Positions 14,969 through 24,043 are shown, numbered from the stretch's first letter. The stretch: 40,752 nucleotides of DNA from Candidatus Sulfopaludibacter sp. SbA3 (GCA_945890485.1 CAMDCN010000029.1:1-40752), one strand, 5' to 3'. The notes: generated by a model from the sequence alone, not told the origin. Numbers and translations: made by a program.

Positions 14969-17076
14969 ATCATTCTCCGGCTCGCCAGCATAGCGGCCCT
15001 TTCCAATGCACCCGTCACCCGAAACGCCCCCGTTTTCAAAGTGGCCGCCGCCAGCCCGCGCAGCCGTTCCCGGTCCCCCGCCGTCAACGCCCCATCCACC
15101 ACCGCCACCACCGGCGTTTCCCGCCCATCGGGCCGCTGCCGCAACTCCGCCATAAACGAAAAACCATCCATGCCCGTCATCAGCAGGTCCACCATCACCA
15201 TCCCCGGCCGCTCCTCGCTGAATCGCCGCAAACCCTCCTCCCCGCTCCCCGCCCACAACGCCCGCCAACCCATCTTCTCAATCACCGCCCCCAACTCCGC
15301 CACGCCCTCCCCCACCAGCAGAATCGCCTCGGACGGCTCTCCGCTCCCGTGCCGCAGAATCGCCGCCGCCAACGCCTCCCCCGCCACCGGCGTCGTCAGC
15401 ACCTCCTCCGCCGCTAAACCTTGGTCCCCGCCCCGCCCCGACAACAGCACCACCGGAATTCCCGCCGCCCCAGGGTCGGCCTTCATCCGCGTCACCACGT
15501 CCCAAACGTCCGTCCCTTCAAGCGACGGATCCACCGCCACCACCGCCGGGCGCTCCTCCCGTATCCTTTGCAACGCCGCCTCGCCATTCACCGCCACGGC
15601 GGCATCCAACCCGTGCTTAGTCAACTCGTCCTGCATCTGCTCCACCGCCACCGGACCACCCACCACCACCACCGCCGTCCGCCGTCGTGGCCCCGCCACC
15701 TTACTCGCAAAGTAGCCCGGCGTCACCTCCGCCGGCAGTTGCATCGCAAAGGTCGACCCCTTCCCCAACACCGATTCCACCGTCACATCCCCACCCAGCA
15801 GCCGGCACAACCGCCGCGTAATCGCCAGCCCCAACCCCGTACCCTCGTGCTTGGTTCCCTCCTTCGGCTGCTTCACTTCCAATTGCGAGAACGGCTCGAA
15901 CAGCCGCGCCAGATCATCCCGGCCAATCCCCGGCCCCGTATCCCGCACCGAGAACTCCACCCAATCCCGGCTCTGCCGCCGCACCCGGCTCACCCTCAGC
16001 CGAATCTCCCCATTCTCCGTAAACTTCGCCGCGTTACTCGCCAGGTTCAATAGCCCCTGCTTGATCCGCGTCACATCGCTGAACATCCGCCCCACCTCCG
16101 GCGCCACGTCCACCACCAGCCTGTTTCCCTGCTTCCGCGCGAGCGGCTCCACCAGCCCCATCACGTCCCGAACCAACTCTTCCACCCCAAACTCGCTCGG
16201 GCTAACCTCCAATCGCCCCGCCTCAATCTTCGATAGCTCCAGCACGCCGTTGATCAGCACCAGCAAATGCTTCCCCGCCGATTCAATGCGCTGCAGGTCC
16301 ACCAGGTCGTTCATCCGGCCCGCCTCCAGCGCTTCCTCCTGCTGCATCTGCGTATAACCAATAATCACGTTCAACGGCGTACGCAACTCATGGCTCATAC
16401 TTGCCAGAAAAGCGCTCTTCACTTCACTCGATTTTTCGGCGGCCCGCCGCCGGTTCGTCACCCGGTGATTCTCAATCGCAAATAAAGCAAACAGCGCCAC
16501 GCAGCAAATCACTGTCAATGCCGCCGTCTGCCGCATCTGCTCCGTCAGCGCCGTGCTGAACTGCTCCTCGGATACAAACACCCGCTTCTCCAGTTCCTCC
16601 AGCTTCTCCACCAACTGGTCCATCGTCTGCTTGCCGAAGTTGCTCCGCATCAGCAGATCCGCCGCCCCCGGATCCCCCTCCTTCACCAGTTCCACCGCCG
16701 TCTGCAACTCCCCCATCTTCGCCCGCGCCAGCTTATCAATCTCTAACACCGCATCCCGCACCGGCGGCTGTTGCTCCCCCACCAAATGCAGGTAGTTCAG
16801 AATCTCCGGCATCTGCGCCGCGGCCTTCTCGTACGGATCCAGATAGTTCTGCTGCTGCGTCAACAGGTAGCCCCGCTGCCCTGTCTCCCCCCGGTACAGC
16901 ACCACCAGCAACTGCCGTATCGTCCCCACCGCCTGCCGCGTCTGCGAAGCCTGCAGGCTCGTTCGCTGCGCCTGCTGCCAATTCAAATAGATCGCGCCAG
17001 TACCCAGCGTCAACGCCAGCGCCCCGATCAATACGTAGCCCACTTCATCCAGCGGACGCCCGCGCCATTGCAGCAT
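14965..17076 (-). CDS. CHASE3 hybrid sensor histidine kinase with two receiver-like domains
   Basis: A 703-residue membrane kinase. TM1 (about 13-31) and TM2 (about 185-201) enclose a CHASE3 sensor domain (RGETGQRGYLLT at about 62-73, and GDPGAADLL). HisKA follows with H229 in SMSHELRTPLN, then HATPase with the N, G1 (RDTGPGIG), F (LFEPFSQLE) and G2 (GTGLGLAI) boxes. Two C-terminal receiver-like domains come next. The first reads VVVVGGP where the acidic pair should be but keeps a possible Asp (VAVDPS). The second reads ILLVGEG and keeps VMVDLLMTGMDG. Both look degenerate in the Mg-binding pocket, so phosphorylation may pass mainly to the separate receiver encoded next. The gene is divergent from the sigma-54 activator gene, with only 34 bases between the starts. 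Confidence 0.87.
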   Translation of the reverse strand: MLQWRGRPLDEVGYVLIGALALTLGTGAIYLNWQQAQRTSLQASQTRQAVGTIRQLLVVLYRGETGQRGYLLTQQQNYLDPYEKAAAQMPEILNYLHLVGEQQPPVRDAVLEIDKLARAKMGELQTAVELVKEGDPGAADLLMRSNFGKQTMDQLVEKLEELEKRVFVSEEQFSTALTEQMRQTAALTVICCVALFALFAIENHRVTNRRRAAEKSSEVKSAFLASMSHELRTPLNVIIGYTQMQQEEALEAGRMNDLVDLQRIESAGKHLLVLINGVLELSKIEAGRLEVSPSEFGVEELVRDVMGLVEPLARKQGNRLVVDVAPEVGRMFSDVTRIKQGLLNLASNAAKFTENGEIRLRVSRVRRQSRDWVEFSVRDTGPGIGRDDLARLFEPFSQLEVKQPKEGTKHEGTGLGLAITRRLCRLLGGDVTVESVLGKGSTFAMQLPAEVTPGYFASKVAGPRRRTAVVVVGGPVAVEQMQDELTKHGLDAAVAVNGEAALQRIREERPAVVAVDPSLEGTDVWDVVTRMKADPGAAGIPVVLLSGRGGDQGLAAEEVLTTPVAGEALAAAILRHGSGEPSEAILLVGEGVAELGAVIEKMGWRALWAGSGEEGLRRFSEERPGMVMVDLLMTGMDGFSFMAELRQRPDGRETPVVAVVDGALTAGDRERLRGLAAATLKTGAFRVTGALERAAMLASRRMI

Positions 17077-17110
17077 TCCTCTATCCTACGGCTTGTTACC
17101 CTAAAGAGGC

Positions 17111-18472
17111 TTGTCCCAACCAGTCTCCATCCTCGCCGTCGACGACGACCCCCTCTCCCTCGAACTCCTTACCGACGCTCTCCGCCCCCTCGCCGTGCGC
17201 GTCCTCACCGCCGAGCACCCCGACGCGGCCATGAAGATCGTCCACGCTGAACGCCCCCAAATCGTCATCCTCGATCTCATGCTTCCCGGCCGCTCCGGCC
17301 TCGAACTCACTGAGGAAATCCTCCAGCACGCCCCCACCACCGACGTCCTCCTCCTCACCGGCCACTACACCCCCGAATCCGCCGTCGAAGCCGTCCGCCG
17401 CGGCGCCTGTGACTACCTCACCAAGCCCATTCAAATCGCCGCCCTTCGCGCCCGCATCGGCCAACTCCTCGAAGACCTCCAAAAGCGCATCGACGCCGCT
17501 CGCCTCGAAACCGAACTCGTCCGCGCCCACCGCTTTGAAGGCATGGTCGGCTACAGCGCCCAAATGCTCGAACTCTTCGCCATGATCCGCCGCGTCGGCC
17601 CCCACTTCCGCGTCGCCCTCATCCGCGGCGCCACCGGCACCGGTAAGGAACTCGCCGCCACCGCCCTCCATCGCCAGTCCCCCGTCTCCTCCGGCCCCTT
17701 TGTCGTCTGCAACTGCTCCGCCATCACCGAAACGCTCTTTGAAAGCGAGATGTTCGGCCACATCAAGGGCTCCTTCACCGGCGCCACCCACGACAAGAAG
17801 GGTATGTTCGAAGCCGCCGACGGTGGCACCCTCTTCCTCGACGAACTCGGCGACATGCCATTTGCCATGCAGTCGAAGCTTCTCCGCGCCATCCAACAGC
17901 AGGAGATCAAACCCGTCGGCGCCAATACACCGAAGAAAGTCTCCTGCCGCGTCGTCGCCGCCACCAATCGCGACCTCGAAACCATGATGGGCTGCGGCGA
18001 ATTCCGCGAAGACCTCTACTACCGCCTCTCCATGGTCGAACTCCACCTGCCGCCCCTTGCCGAGCGCATGGAAGACTTCCCCTACCTCGTCCGCACGTTC
18101 ATTGAACGCTACGCCGCCGAATACGGCAAACCCATCCGCGGCATCACGCCCCGGGCCCAAGCCGTCCTCGCCCGCCATGGTTGGCCCGGCAACATCCGCG
18201 AACTCGAAAACGTCCTCGGCAGCGCCTGCATGATGGCGGAAAACGAAATGGTCGATACCCGCGACCTCCCCCCTTTCTTCCAGCGAAACCCCGCGCCCTC
18301 CCAGCCGTCACACCAACATCCCATGCAACAAGAGATGCTACCCCTCGCCGAAGTCGAACGCCGCCACTCCCGCTGGGTCCTCGAACAACTCCAAGGCAAC
18401 AAAAGCAAAGCCGCCGAAGTGCTCGGCATCACCCGCAGCACCCTCTATCGCATCCTCGGAGAACCCGAGTGA
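17111..18472 (+). CDS. NtrC-family sigma-54-dependent response regulator
   Basis: A 453-residue three-domain activator. The receiver (1-120) has D11-D13, phosphoacceptor D55 (VILDLMLPG), T83 and K105. The AAA+ sigma-54 interaction domain (about 145-370) has Walker A GATGTGKE (173-180), a GSFTGA sigma-54 contact loop (220-225; Ser replaces the usual Ala), Walker B TLFLDELGD and an R-finger region. A Fis-type HTH at the C terminus (KSKAAEVLGITRSTLYRIL) binds enhancers. The TTG at 17111 is chosen because AAAGAGG lies just upstream and the receiver begins at once. It is probably the output partner of the divergent hybrid kinase. Its stop overlaps the GTG start of the phosphatase gene. Confidence 0.9.
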   Translation: MSQPVSILAVDDDPLSLELLTDALRPLAVRVLTAEHPDAAMKIVHAERPQIVILDLMLPGRSGLELTEEILQHAPTTDVLLLTGHYTPESAVEAVRRGACDYLTKPIQIAALRARIGQLLEDLQKRIDAARLETELVRAHRFEGMVGYSAQMLELFAMIRRVGPHFRVALIRGATGTGKELAATALHRQSPVSSGPFVVCNCSAITETLFESEMFGHIKGSFTGATHDKKGMFEAADGGTLFLDELGDMPFAMQSKLLRAIQQQEIKPVGANTPKKVSCRVVAATNRDLETMMGCGEFREDLYYRLSMVELHLPPLAERMEDFPYLVRTFIERYAAEYGKPIRGITPRAQAVLARHGWPGNIRELENVLGSACMMAENEMVDTRDLPPFFQRNPAPSQPSHQHPMQQEMLPLAEVERRHSRWVLEQLQGNKSKAAEVLGITRSTLYRILGEPE

Positions 18473-19650
18473 TTCTCACCCTCTTCGCAGCCGCCCTCGT
18501 CTACATCGGCGCCCTCACCGACGCAACGGCCACCCTCGTCTGGGGTGACCCCGAAAAATCGGGCAACTCGATCGGCCTAAAAGGCGCCGGCCTCGGCCTC
18601 GTCACCGTCGAAATCGCCGGCCAATCCCACAAAACCGCCGCCTCCTACCTCACCATCAAGAACCTCCAACCCGACACCGTTTACCCCTATCGCATCGTCC
18701 GCCTCGGCGAACCCGTCCTCGAAGGCCGCCTCCGTACTTGGCCCCGCCAAGCCCAACGCCTCATCTTCTTCGTCATCGGCGATTGGGGCAACGGCAAGAA
18801 GGTCCAATACGAACTCGCCTACCGCATGGAGGCCGAACGGCGCCGCCTCCGCGAACGCGGCGACGAGGTCCGCTTTGTCATGTCCGTCGGCGACAACATC
18901 TATGGTTTCCGCGACAGCGGCAAAACCGACAGCGAATGGGTCAAGAAGTTCTTTCTCCCCTACGCCCCCACCCTCCGCGAAATCCCTTTCTACATGGTGG
19001 CCGGCAATCACGACGGCAATGAAAGCGAGTCCGCCGAAGACCTCGAAACCCAACTCGACAACACCTTCACCCCCAACGGCCCCGGCCAGCGTTGGTTCCA
19101 CTTCACCTACGGCAACCTCGCCGAGTTCTTCGCTCTCGATTCAACCCGGAATCAACCCACCGGCCCCAAAGCCGCCGTCTATACCCCCGAAGGCGAACAG
19201 TCCCAGTGGCTCGCCGCCCAACTCGCCAAGCCCGCCCTCCCCTGGCGCCTCGCCATCCAGCACCACCCCATGTTCACCGCCGGCCCCGACCATCCCCCCT
19301 TCCTCCCCCAGACCGCCCACTGGTTCAATCTCTTCAAGGAACACGGTGTCCGCGCCGTCTTCTCGGGCCACGAGCACAACCTCCAGTTCTCCGAACAGTC
19401 CCCCGCCACCGGCAACATGCTCTTCGCCGTCGCCGGTTCCGGAGGCCAACTCCGCCCCGGCAACGTCACGAAAAAGATGGCTGCCAACCATATCGCCGCC
19501 TGGGCCCCCCAACGCGCCTTTCTCATCGTCGAACTCAACCGCGACAAACTCACCGTCACCCCCGTCGCCGCCGAACCGCTCCGCCTCACCAACCCTTCCG
19601 GAGTACCCGTCTCTACTCCGATCGAGGTAACCAAAACGAAACCGAATTAG
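18469..19650 (+). CDS. Secreted metallophosphoesterase of the purple acid phosphatase type
   Basis: A 393-residue protein starting at GTG 18469, which overlaps the activator's stop; upstream in-frame residues are noise. An N-terminal hydrophobic stretch (about 2-15) is a probable signal peptide. A fibronectin-like N-terminal domain (about 18-95) precedes the calcineurin-type phosphatase core. The core shows the metal ligands of the TRAP/purple acid class in order: GDWGNG, SVGDNIYGF, VAGNHDGN, IQHHPMF and FSGHEHNLQF. It would hydrolyse phosphomonoesters outside the cytoplasm. It stands 60 bases before a barrel, kinase-like and nucleotide-transporter gene set on the same strand, which suggests a joint role in extracytoplasmic phosphate chemistry. 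The substrate is unknown. Confidence 0.82.
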   Translation: MILTLFAAALVYIGALTDATATLVWGDPEKSGNSIGLKGAGLGLVTVEIAGQSHKTAASYLTIKNLQPDTVYPYRIVRLGEPVLEGRLRTWPRQAQRLIFFVIGDWGNGKKVQYELAYRMEAERRRLRERGDEVRFVMSVGDNIYGFRDSGKTDSEWVKKFFLPYAPTLREIPFYMVAGNHDGNESESAEDLETQLDNTFTPNGPGQRWFHFTYGNLAEFFALDSTRNQPTGPKAAVYTPEGEQSQWLAAQLAKPALPWRLAIQHHPMFTAGPDHPPFLPQTAHWFNLFKEHGVRAVFSGHEHNLQFSEQSPATGNMLFAVAGSGGQLRPGNVTKKMAANHIAAWAPQRAFLIVELNRDKLTVTPVAAEPLRLTNPSGVPVSTPIEVTKTKPN

Positions 19651-19710
19651 GGATACTGGCACGACCGAAAATCGCTATGCTAGGTCTAATTCGCCCGGGA
19701 GACACTTTCT

Positions 19711-20955
19711 TTGCTCAGACCATTCGTCGTTCTGATTTTCACCCTCTCCGCCGCTTACTCTCAAACGTCCACGCGCACCCAGGAAATCGAGCAGGAACGC
19801 GATAAAAAGGCAGCCCTCCTCAAACCCGAATTGGTCACCAAGGAAGAAGGCTTTCTTCGCAATTTCAAGGATAAGAAGTACCTAGAACGCTTCGCCGCCG
19901 GCTTCAACGGCCTCCGCGCTAAAGTCGGCAACATGGTCGTCGGCTCGGGCTTCGCCTTCGGCCCCGAATACTACCGCGAAGACCTCATGAAGGGCGAACT
20001 CACCTTCCGCTCCTCCGCCCAGGTCTCAACGCGCGGCTATCTAAAACTCGACGCCCAAGCCACCCTCCCCCGCCTCGCCAATAGCCGCATCAACCTCGAT
20101 CTCACCGCTACCTACCGCAACTACGGCGCCATCGACTACTACGGCCCCGGGCCGGACTCCTCCGAAGAAGGCCGCTCCAACTATCGCCTCGAAGATACAA
20201 CCCTCGAAACCGTTCTCACCTTCAAACCCACTCGCCACGTCCGCCTTGGCCCCTCCCTGGCCTATCTCAAAACCAACGTCGGCCCCGGTACCCGCGACCC
20301 TCAGTTCATCTCCAGCGACAAGATCTACAACGTTCCCGGCATGCAACAGCAGTCGGACTTCATCCGCACCGGTGTCTACGGCCAGTTCGACTACCGCGAT
20401 AATCCCCTCGGTCCCAAGAACGGCGGCAACTACGTCATCAACTACTCCTGGTTCAACGACCAGCGCCTGAATCAATACAACTTCCGCCGCCTCGATATCG
20501 ACCTCCAGCAGTTCATCGGCTTCTTCAACCGCACCCGCGTCATCGCCCTCCGCGCCAAGGGGACCTTCACGGATACGGACCGCAACGAAGCCGTTCCTTT
20601 CTATCTCCAGCCCGTCCTCGGCGGAGCCAATACCCTCCGCGGCTATCGGAACTTCCGCTTCTCCGACCGCAACATGGTCCTCTACAACGCCGAATACCGC
20701 TGGGAGATTTTCGCCGGCCTCGATGGCGCCATCTTCGCCGACGCCGGTAAAGTCTCCTCCCGCCGCGGCCTCGCCACCAACTTCAAAGACCTCGAAGCCT
20801 CCGTCGGCTTCGGCCTCCGCTTCAACGCCCGTAACGCCACCTTCATGCGCATCGATACCGCCTTCTCCCACGAAGGTTTCCAGGTATGGTTTCAATTCAA
20901 CGACATCTTCAACCAACGCAAGTTCGGCACCACCGTCGGCCAGCCCATCTACTAG
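19711..20955 (+). CDS. Omp85/BamA-type outer-membrane beta-barrel protein without POTRA domains
   Basis: A 414-residue protein starting at TTG 19711, with GGGAGA about 10 bases upstream. Residues 1-18 form a signal peptide. The remainder shows alternating amphipathic strands typical of the bacterial surface antigen (D15) barrel. The late LGGANTLRGYRNFRFSDRNM motif corresponds to the Omp85 RGF/Y motif, and the ending strand GFQVWFQFNDIF fits an outer-membrane barrel. It is too short for periplasmic POTRA repeats, so it is more like a stand-alone barrel of the patatin/ShlB-related group. It is followed after 12 bases by the kinase-like gene and is probably co-transcribed with it. Confidence 0.8.
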   Translation: MLRPFVVLIFTLSAAYSQTSTRTQEIEQERDKKAALLKPELVTKEEGFLRNFKDKKYLERFAAGFNGLRAKVGNMVVGSGFAFGPEYYREDLMKGELTFRSSAQVSTRGYLKLDAQATLPRLANSRINLDLTATYRNYGAIDYYGPGPDSSEEGRSNYRLEDTTLETVLTFKPTRHVRLGPSLAYLKTNVGPGTRDPQFISSDKIYNVPGMQQQSDFIRTGVYGQFDYRDNPLGPKNGGNYVINYSWFNDQRLNQYNFRRLDIDLQQFIGFFNRTRVIALRAKGTFTDTDRNEAVPFYLQPVLGGANTLRGYRNFRFSDRNMVLYNAEYRWEIFAGLDGAIFADAGKVSSRRGLATNFKDLEASVGFGLRFNARNATFMRIDTAFSHEGFQVWFQFNDIFNQRKFGTTVGQPIY

Positions 20956-20967
20956 GAGACCACCCGG

Positions 20968-22557
20968 ATGACCAAGACACTCTCTCTCCTCCTCCTCGCG
21001 GCCACCCTCCTCTCCGCCCGCAAGTTCCACGACGACGACCCGCTCCTCCGCGAACCCAAGCCCCGCAACGTTGAGAAAGCGGAAAACCGCAAGCTCAGTG
21101 ACTACTACGACCTCTTCCTTCATCAATTCGGCCCCCCCGGCGAACACCAGCCCGAAAAGGGCGAACCCATCCGCGCCAAAGCCATCAATACCCTAGGCGA
21201 CCCCATGGAAGGCGCCTGGTGGGAAAAGCGCCACTACTTCAAGACGATGTCCCGCGAAGAACTCCAGCGCGGACCCGCCTACGGCCAGCCCCCTTCCCTC
21301 GACGGCAAATGGACCGTCATCGGCGCTAAAAACGAAGGCGTCACCCCCGGCTTCGTCATCGTCGACTCCCGTAACAACGGCTACTTCATCAAGTTCGACC
21401 CCCTCTCGAACCCCGAAATGGCCACCGCCGCCGACTCCATCTCCTCCCGCTTCTTCCACGCCCTCGGCTACCACGTCCCTGCTAACTTCCTCGTCTCCTT
21501 CCCCATGGAGCAGCTCGAAATCCGGGAAGGCGTCACCCTCGCCGATTCCACCGGCCGCAAGCGCGCGATGACACGCCGCGACCTCTACGAAGTTCTGCTC
21601 AAGGTTCCCAAGGACGGCAAAGGAAACTACCGCGCCACCGCCTCCGCCAGCCTCCCAGGCAAGACGATCGGCCCGCCCCGCTGGTTCGGCACCCGCGCCG
21701 ACGACGTCAACGACATCGTCCCCCACGAACACCGCCGCGACCTCCGCGGCCTCCACGTCATCGACGCCTGGCTCGGCCACGACGACTCCCGCGCCATCAA
21801 CAATGTCGATATCCTTGCAAAAGAAGGCGGCGTCCAGTTCATTCGCCACTATCAGCTCGATTTCGGCTCTACTCTCGGCTCCGCCACCCAGAAAGCCAAT
21901 AGCCCCCGCTCTGGCGTCTATTTCTTCTCCTGGCGCGAATCCGCCAAGCTCTTGTTCAGCCTGGGCGCGTACATTCCGTACTGGGCCCGCGCCGAATACC
22001 CCGACCTCCCCTCCGTCGGCCGCCTCGAGTGGAAGACGTTCCTCCCGGAACGTTGGCGCCCCGAGTACCCCAACCCTGCCTTCAAAAACCGCCTCCCCGA
22101 CGACGAGTTCTGGGCCGCCAAGCAGGTAATGGCCTTCACAGACGACGACATCAAAGCCATCGTGGAAACCGGCCGGTACTCCGACAAAAAGGCGGAATCC
22201 TGGGTCGTCGAGTGCCTCATCAAGCGCCGCGACAAAATTGGCGAGACCTACTTCGCCAAGGTCCTCCCCCTCGACAACTTCTCCGTCCAGAACCGGATCC
22301 TGAACTGGGTCGACCTCGGCCGAAAACACAAGCTCCACGCCCCGGAGACCGTCAAGTTGCAATGGTTCACGTTCAACAACGAGACCAGCACGAAAGCCCC
22401 CATCGCCGGAGCCACTGGCAACGTCCTGCCCAGCACGCAGAACGGCTACTACCTAGCTGAACTTGTTAATCCCGCCAAGCCGACGCAGACGATCAGCGTC
22501 TACGTCCGCCAGCGCAACGGTGCCGCCTCCGTCGTAGGTGTGGAGCGGGCATGGTAA
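20968..22557 (+). CDS. Secreted protein with kinase-like fold signatures
   Basis: A 529-residue protein with a signal peptide (1-17, LLLLAATLLSA). I do not recognise a named family, but the middle shows the key residues of the protein-kinase-like fold in the right order. K142 in YFIKFDP is the beta-3 Lys and E150 a possible partner. IDAWLGHDDSRAINN (about 265-279) resembles the catalytic loop of HipA/Fam20-like kinases with Asp272/273 and Asn278/279. D298-F299-G300 in YQLDFGST is the metal-binding DFG. The segment SSRFFHALGYHVP is also typical of HipA- or CotH-like atypical kinases. Neighbours are an outer-membrane barrel (12 bases upstream) and a nucleotide exchanger (7 bases downstream), so an extracytoplasmic kinase is suggested. 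Activity and substrate are inferred. Confidence 0.6.
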   Translation: MTKTLSLLLLAATLLSARKFHDDDPLLREPKPRNVEKAENRKLSDYYDLFLHQFGPPGEHQPEKGEPIRAKAINTLGDPMEGAWWEKRHYFKTMSREELQRGPAYGQPPSLDGKWTVIGAKNEGVTPGFVIVDSRNNGYFIKFDPLSNPEMATAADSISSRFFHALGYHVPANFLVSFPMEQLEIREGVTLADSTGRKRAMTRRDLYEVLLKVPKDGKGNYRATASASLPGKTIGPPRWFGTRADDVNDIVPHEHRRDLRGLHVIDAWLGHDDSRAINNVDILAKEGGVQFIRHYQLDFGSTLGSATQKANSPRSGVYFFSWRESAKLLFSLGAYIPYWARAEYPDLPSVGRLEWKTFLPERWRPEYPNPAFKNRLPDDEFWAAKQVMAFTDDDIKAIVETGRYSDKKAESWVVECLIKRRDKIGETYFAKVLPLDNFSVQNRILNWVDLGRKHKLHAPETVKLQWFTFNNETSTKAPIAGATGNVLPSTQNGYYLAELVNPAKPTQTISVYVRQRNGAASVVGVERAW

Positions 22558-22564
22558 ACCCCGT

Positions 22565-23947
22565 ATGGTGAACGACGACCGCCCCGAATATCAGACCCGC
22601 CCCGAACTCCGCACGCAAGCCAGCTTTCCCGCCTTCAAGGTGGTCGGTGAGAAACCGAAAGGGCCCCTCGAAAAGGCCCTTTCTTTTTTCGCCGATGTCC
22701 GTGCCGGAGAAGCCCCCGGCGCTTTACTCCTAACGGCCAACGTATTCCTCCTCCTCTTCGCCTACTACCTTCTCAAGACGGCTCGCGAGGCCCTCATCCT
22801 CGCCGAAGGCGGCGCGTACATCAAGGCGTACTCCGCCGCCGGCCAAGCGGCTTTGTTGATGCTGCTCGTCCCCGTCTACGGCTACATCGGCGCCAAGGTC
22901 GACCGCGTCAAACTCCTCACCGGCCTCACCGGCTTCTTCGCCTCCCATCTACTGCTCTTCTCGTTCTTCGGAACGCAGGGCTATCAGGAAGGTGTGGCGT
23001 TCTACATCTGGGTTGGCATCTTCAATGTGTTTGTCATCTCCCAGATCTGGGCCTTCGCGAACGATATCTACACGGAAGCCCAAGGCAAACGCCTCTTCCC
23101 GATGATTGGAGTGGGCAGCTCATTGGGAGCGTGGTTAGGCGCCGAAGCCGCCGCCCAACTCGTCGGCAGTTTTTCTCTCACCCCCTATCAACTCCAACTC
23201 TGCGCCGCCGCCATTCTGGTCGTCTGCGCCCTGGTCACGGTCGTCGTGAACCGCATCGAAACCAAGCGCGCAACCCCGGAGATGGCCGCCCACGCGACGG
23301 ACAAACTCGAAGGCCCCGGCGGCTTCGAACTGATCTTCAAGAGTCGCTACCTGACTTGGATCGCGCTGCTCACCGTCCTCCTAAATGTAGTCAACTCGAC
23401 CGGCGAGTTTCTTTTGGGCCAGGTCGTCACGGAGCAAGCCAAAGCGATCGCCGGCGCTGACGTCGCCGCGCAGAAGCAGTTCATCGGGCAGTTTTATGGA
23501 CGATTCTTCGGCATCGTGAATCTCCTAGGCTTCCTCTTCCAAACCTTCGCCGTCTCCCGCGTCTTCGCTTTCTTGGGAGTCCGCAACGCCGTCTACGTCC
23601 TCCCGTCCATCGCTCTGATGAGTTACTCGGTGCTGGCGGTAGCCCCCATCTTGGGAGTGGTCCGCATCGCCAAGACGCTAGAGAACGCGACCGACTACTC
23701 CCTACAAAACACGGTGAAGCAAGCTCTGTATCTCCCGACGTCCCGAGAGGCGAAGTACAAGGCCAAGGCCGCGATCGACACCTTCTTCATGCGCTTCGGC
23801 GACGTCCTGCAGGCCGGCATCGTAAAGATGGGAGCCGAACTCTCCTTCAGTCTCCCGGCCTTCGCCTGGCTAAACGTAGCGCTAACAATCCTCTGGCTTG
23901 GCATCGCCAGCCGCCTCTCCGCTGAGCACCGCCGTATGGGCTTTTAG
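22565..23947 (+). CDS. ADP/ATP-exchanger (Npt/TlcA-like) family nucleotide transporter
   Basis: A polytopic inner-membrane protein of 460 residues from the ATG at 22565 (an ATG at 22538 overlaps the previous gene). After a 60-residue cytoplasmic N terminus come about 11-12 membrane helices. FAYYLLKTAREALIL in the first helix matches the signature of the ATP:ADP antiporter family (TC 2.A.12), and the Q/R-rich loop before SLGAWLGAE is also typical. Free-living bacteria with such proteins are thought to use them for nucleotide or other phosphometabolite exchange; this cannot be settled from sequence. It ends the operon begun by the barrel and kinase-like genes. Placed beside an exported kinase-like protein, it could deliver ATP to the periplasm. 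Confidence 0.72.
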   Translation: MVNDDRPEYQTRPELRTQASFPAFKVVGEKPKGPLEKALSFFADVRAGEAPGALLLTANVFLLLFAYYLLKTAREALILAEGGAYIKAYSAAGQAALLMLLVPVYGYIGAKVDRVKLLTGLTGFFASHLLLFSFFGTQGYQEGVAFYIWVGIFNVFVISQIWAFANDIYTEAQGKRLFPMIGVGSSLGAWLGAEAAAQLVGSFSLTPYQLQLCAAAILVVCALVTVVVNRIETKRATPEMAAHATDKLEGPGGFELIFKSRYLTWIALLTVLLNVVNSTGEFLLGQVVTEQAKAIAGADVAAQKQFIGQFYGRFFGIVNLLGFLFQTFAVSRVFAFLGVRNAVYVLPSIALMSYSVLAVAPILGVVRIAKTLENATDYSLQNTVKQALYLPTSREAKYKAKAAIDTFFMRFGDVLQAGIVKMGAELSFSLPAFAWLNVALTILWLGIASRLSAEHRRMGF

Positions 23948-23964
23948 CAATCGATGACTTCAGG

Positions 23965-24043
23965 CCACTGACCAGTGGTTTAGAAGCAACGGGCCTTAGG
24001 CAAAGTGCCTTCGATTTGGACCTTGCGGCCAAGGTCCAAATCG
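23965..24043. repeat. Three consecutive perfect inverted repeats
   Basis: The 180-base gap between the transporter gene and the sigma gene contains three hairpins in a row. The first is CCACTG-AC-CAGTGG at 23965-23978. The second is AGGCA-AAG-TGCCT at 23998-24010. The third is a 14-bp stem, CGATTTGGACCTTG, with loop CGGC and its exact complement, at 24012-24043. The nonamer AGCAACGGG occurs at 23985-23993 and again at 24046-24054, flanking the larger hairpins. No T-run follows, so this is not a standard intrinsic terminator. It may be an mRNA 3' structure, a REP-like element or a protein binding site. Confidence 0.7.

Noticed and set aside
14968-15268. N-terminal extension of the receiver protein up to 15268
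   Set aside because: The extension is Gly-rich shadow of the kinase gene; the ATG at 14968 overlaps the kinase stop and begins a perfect receiver.
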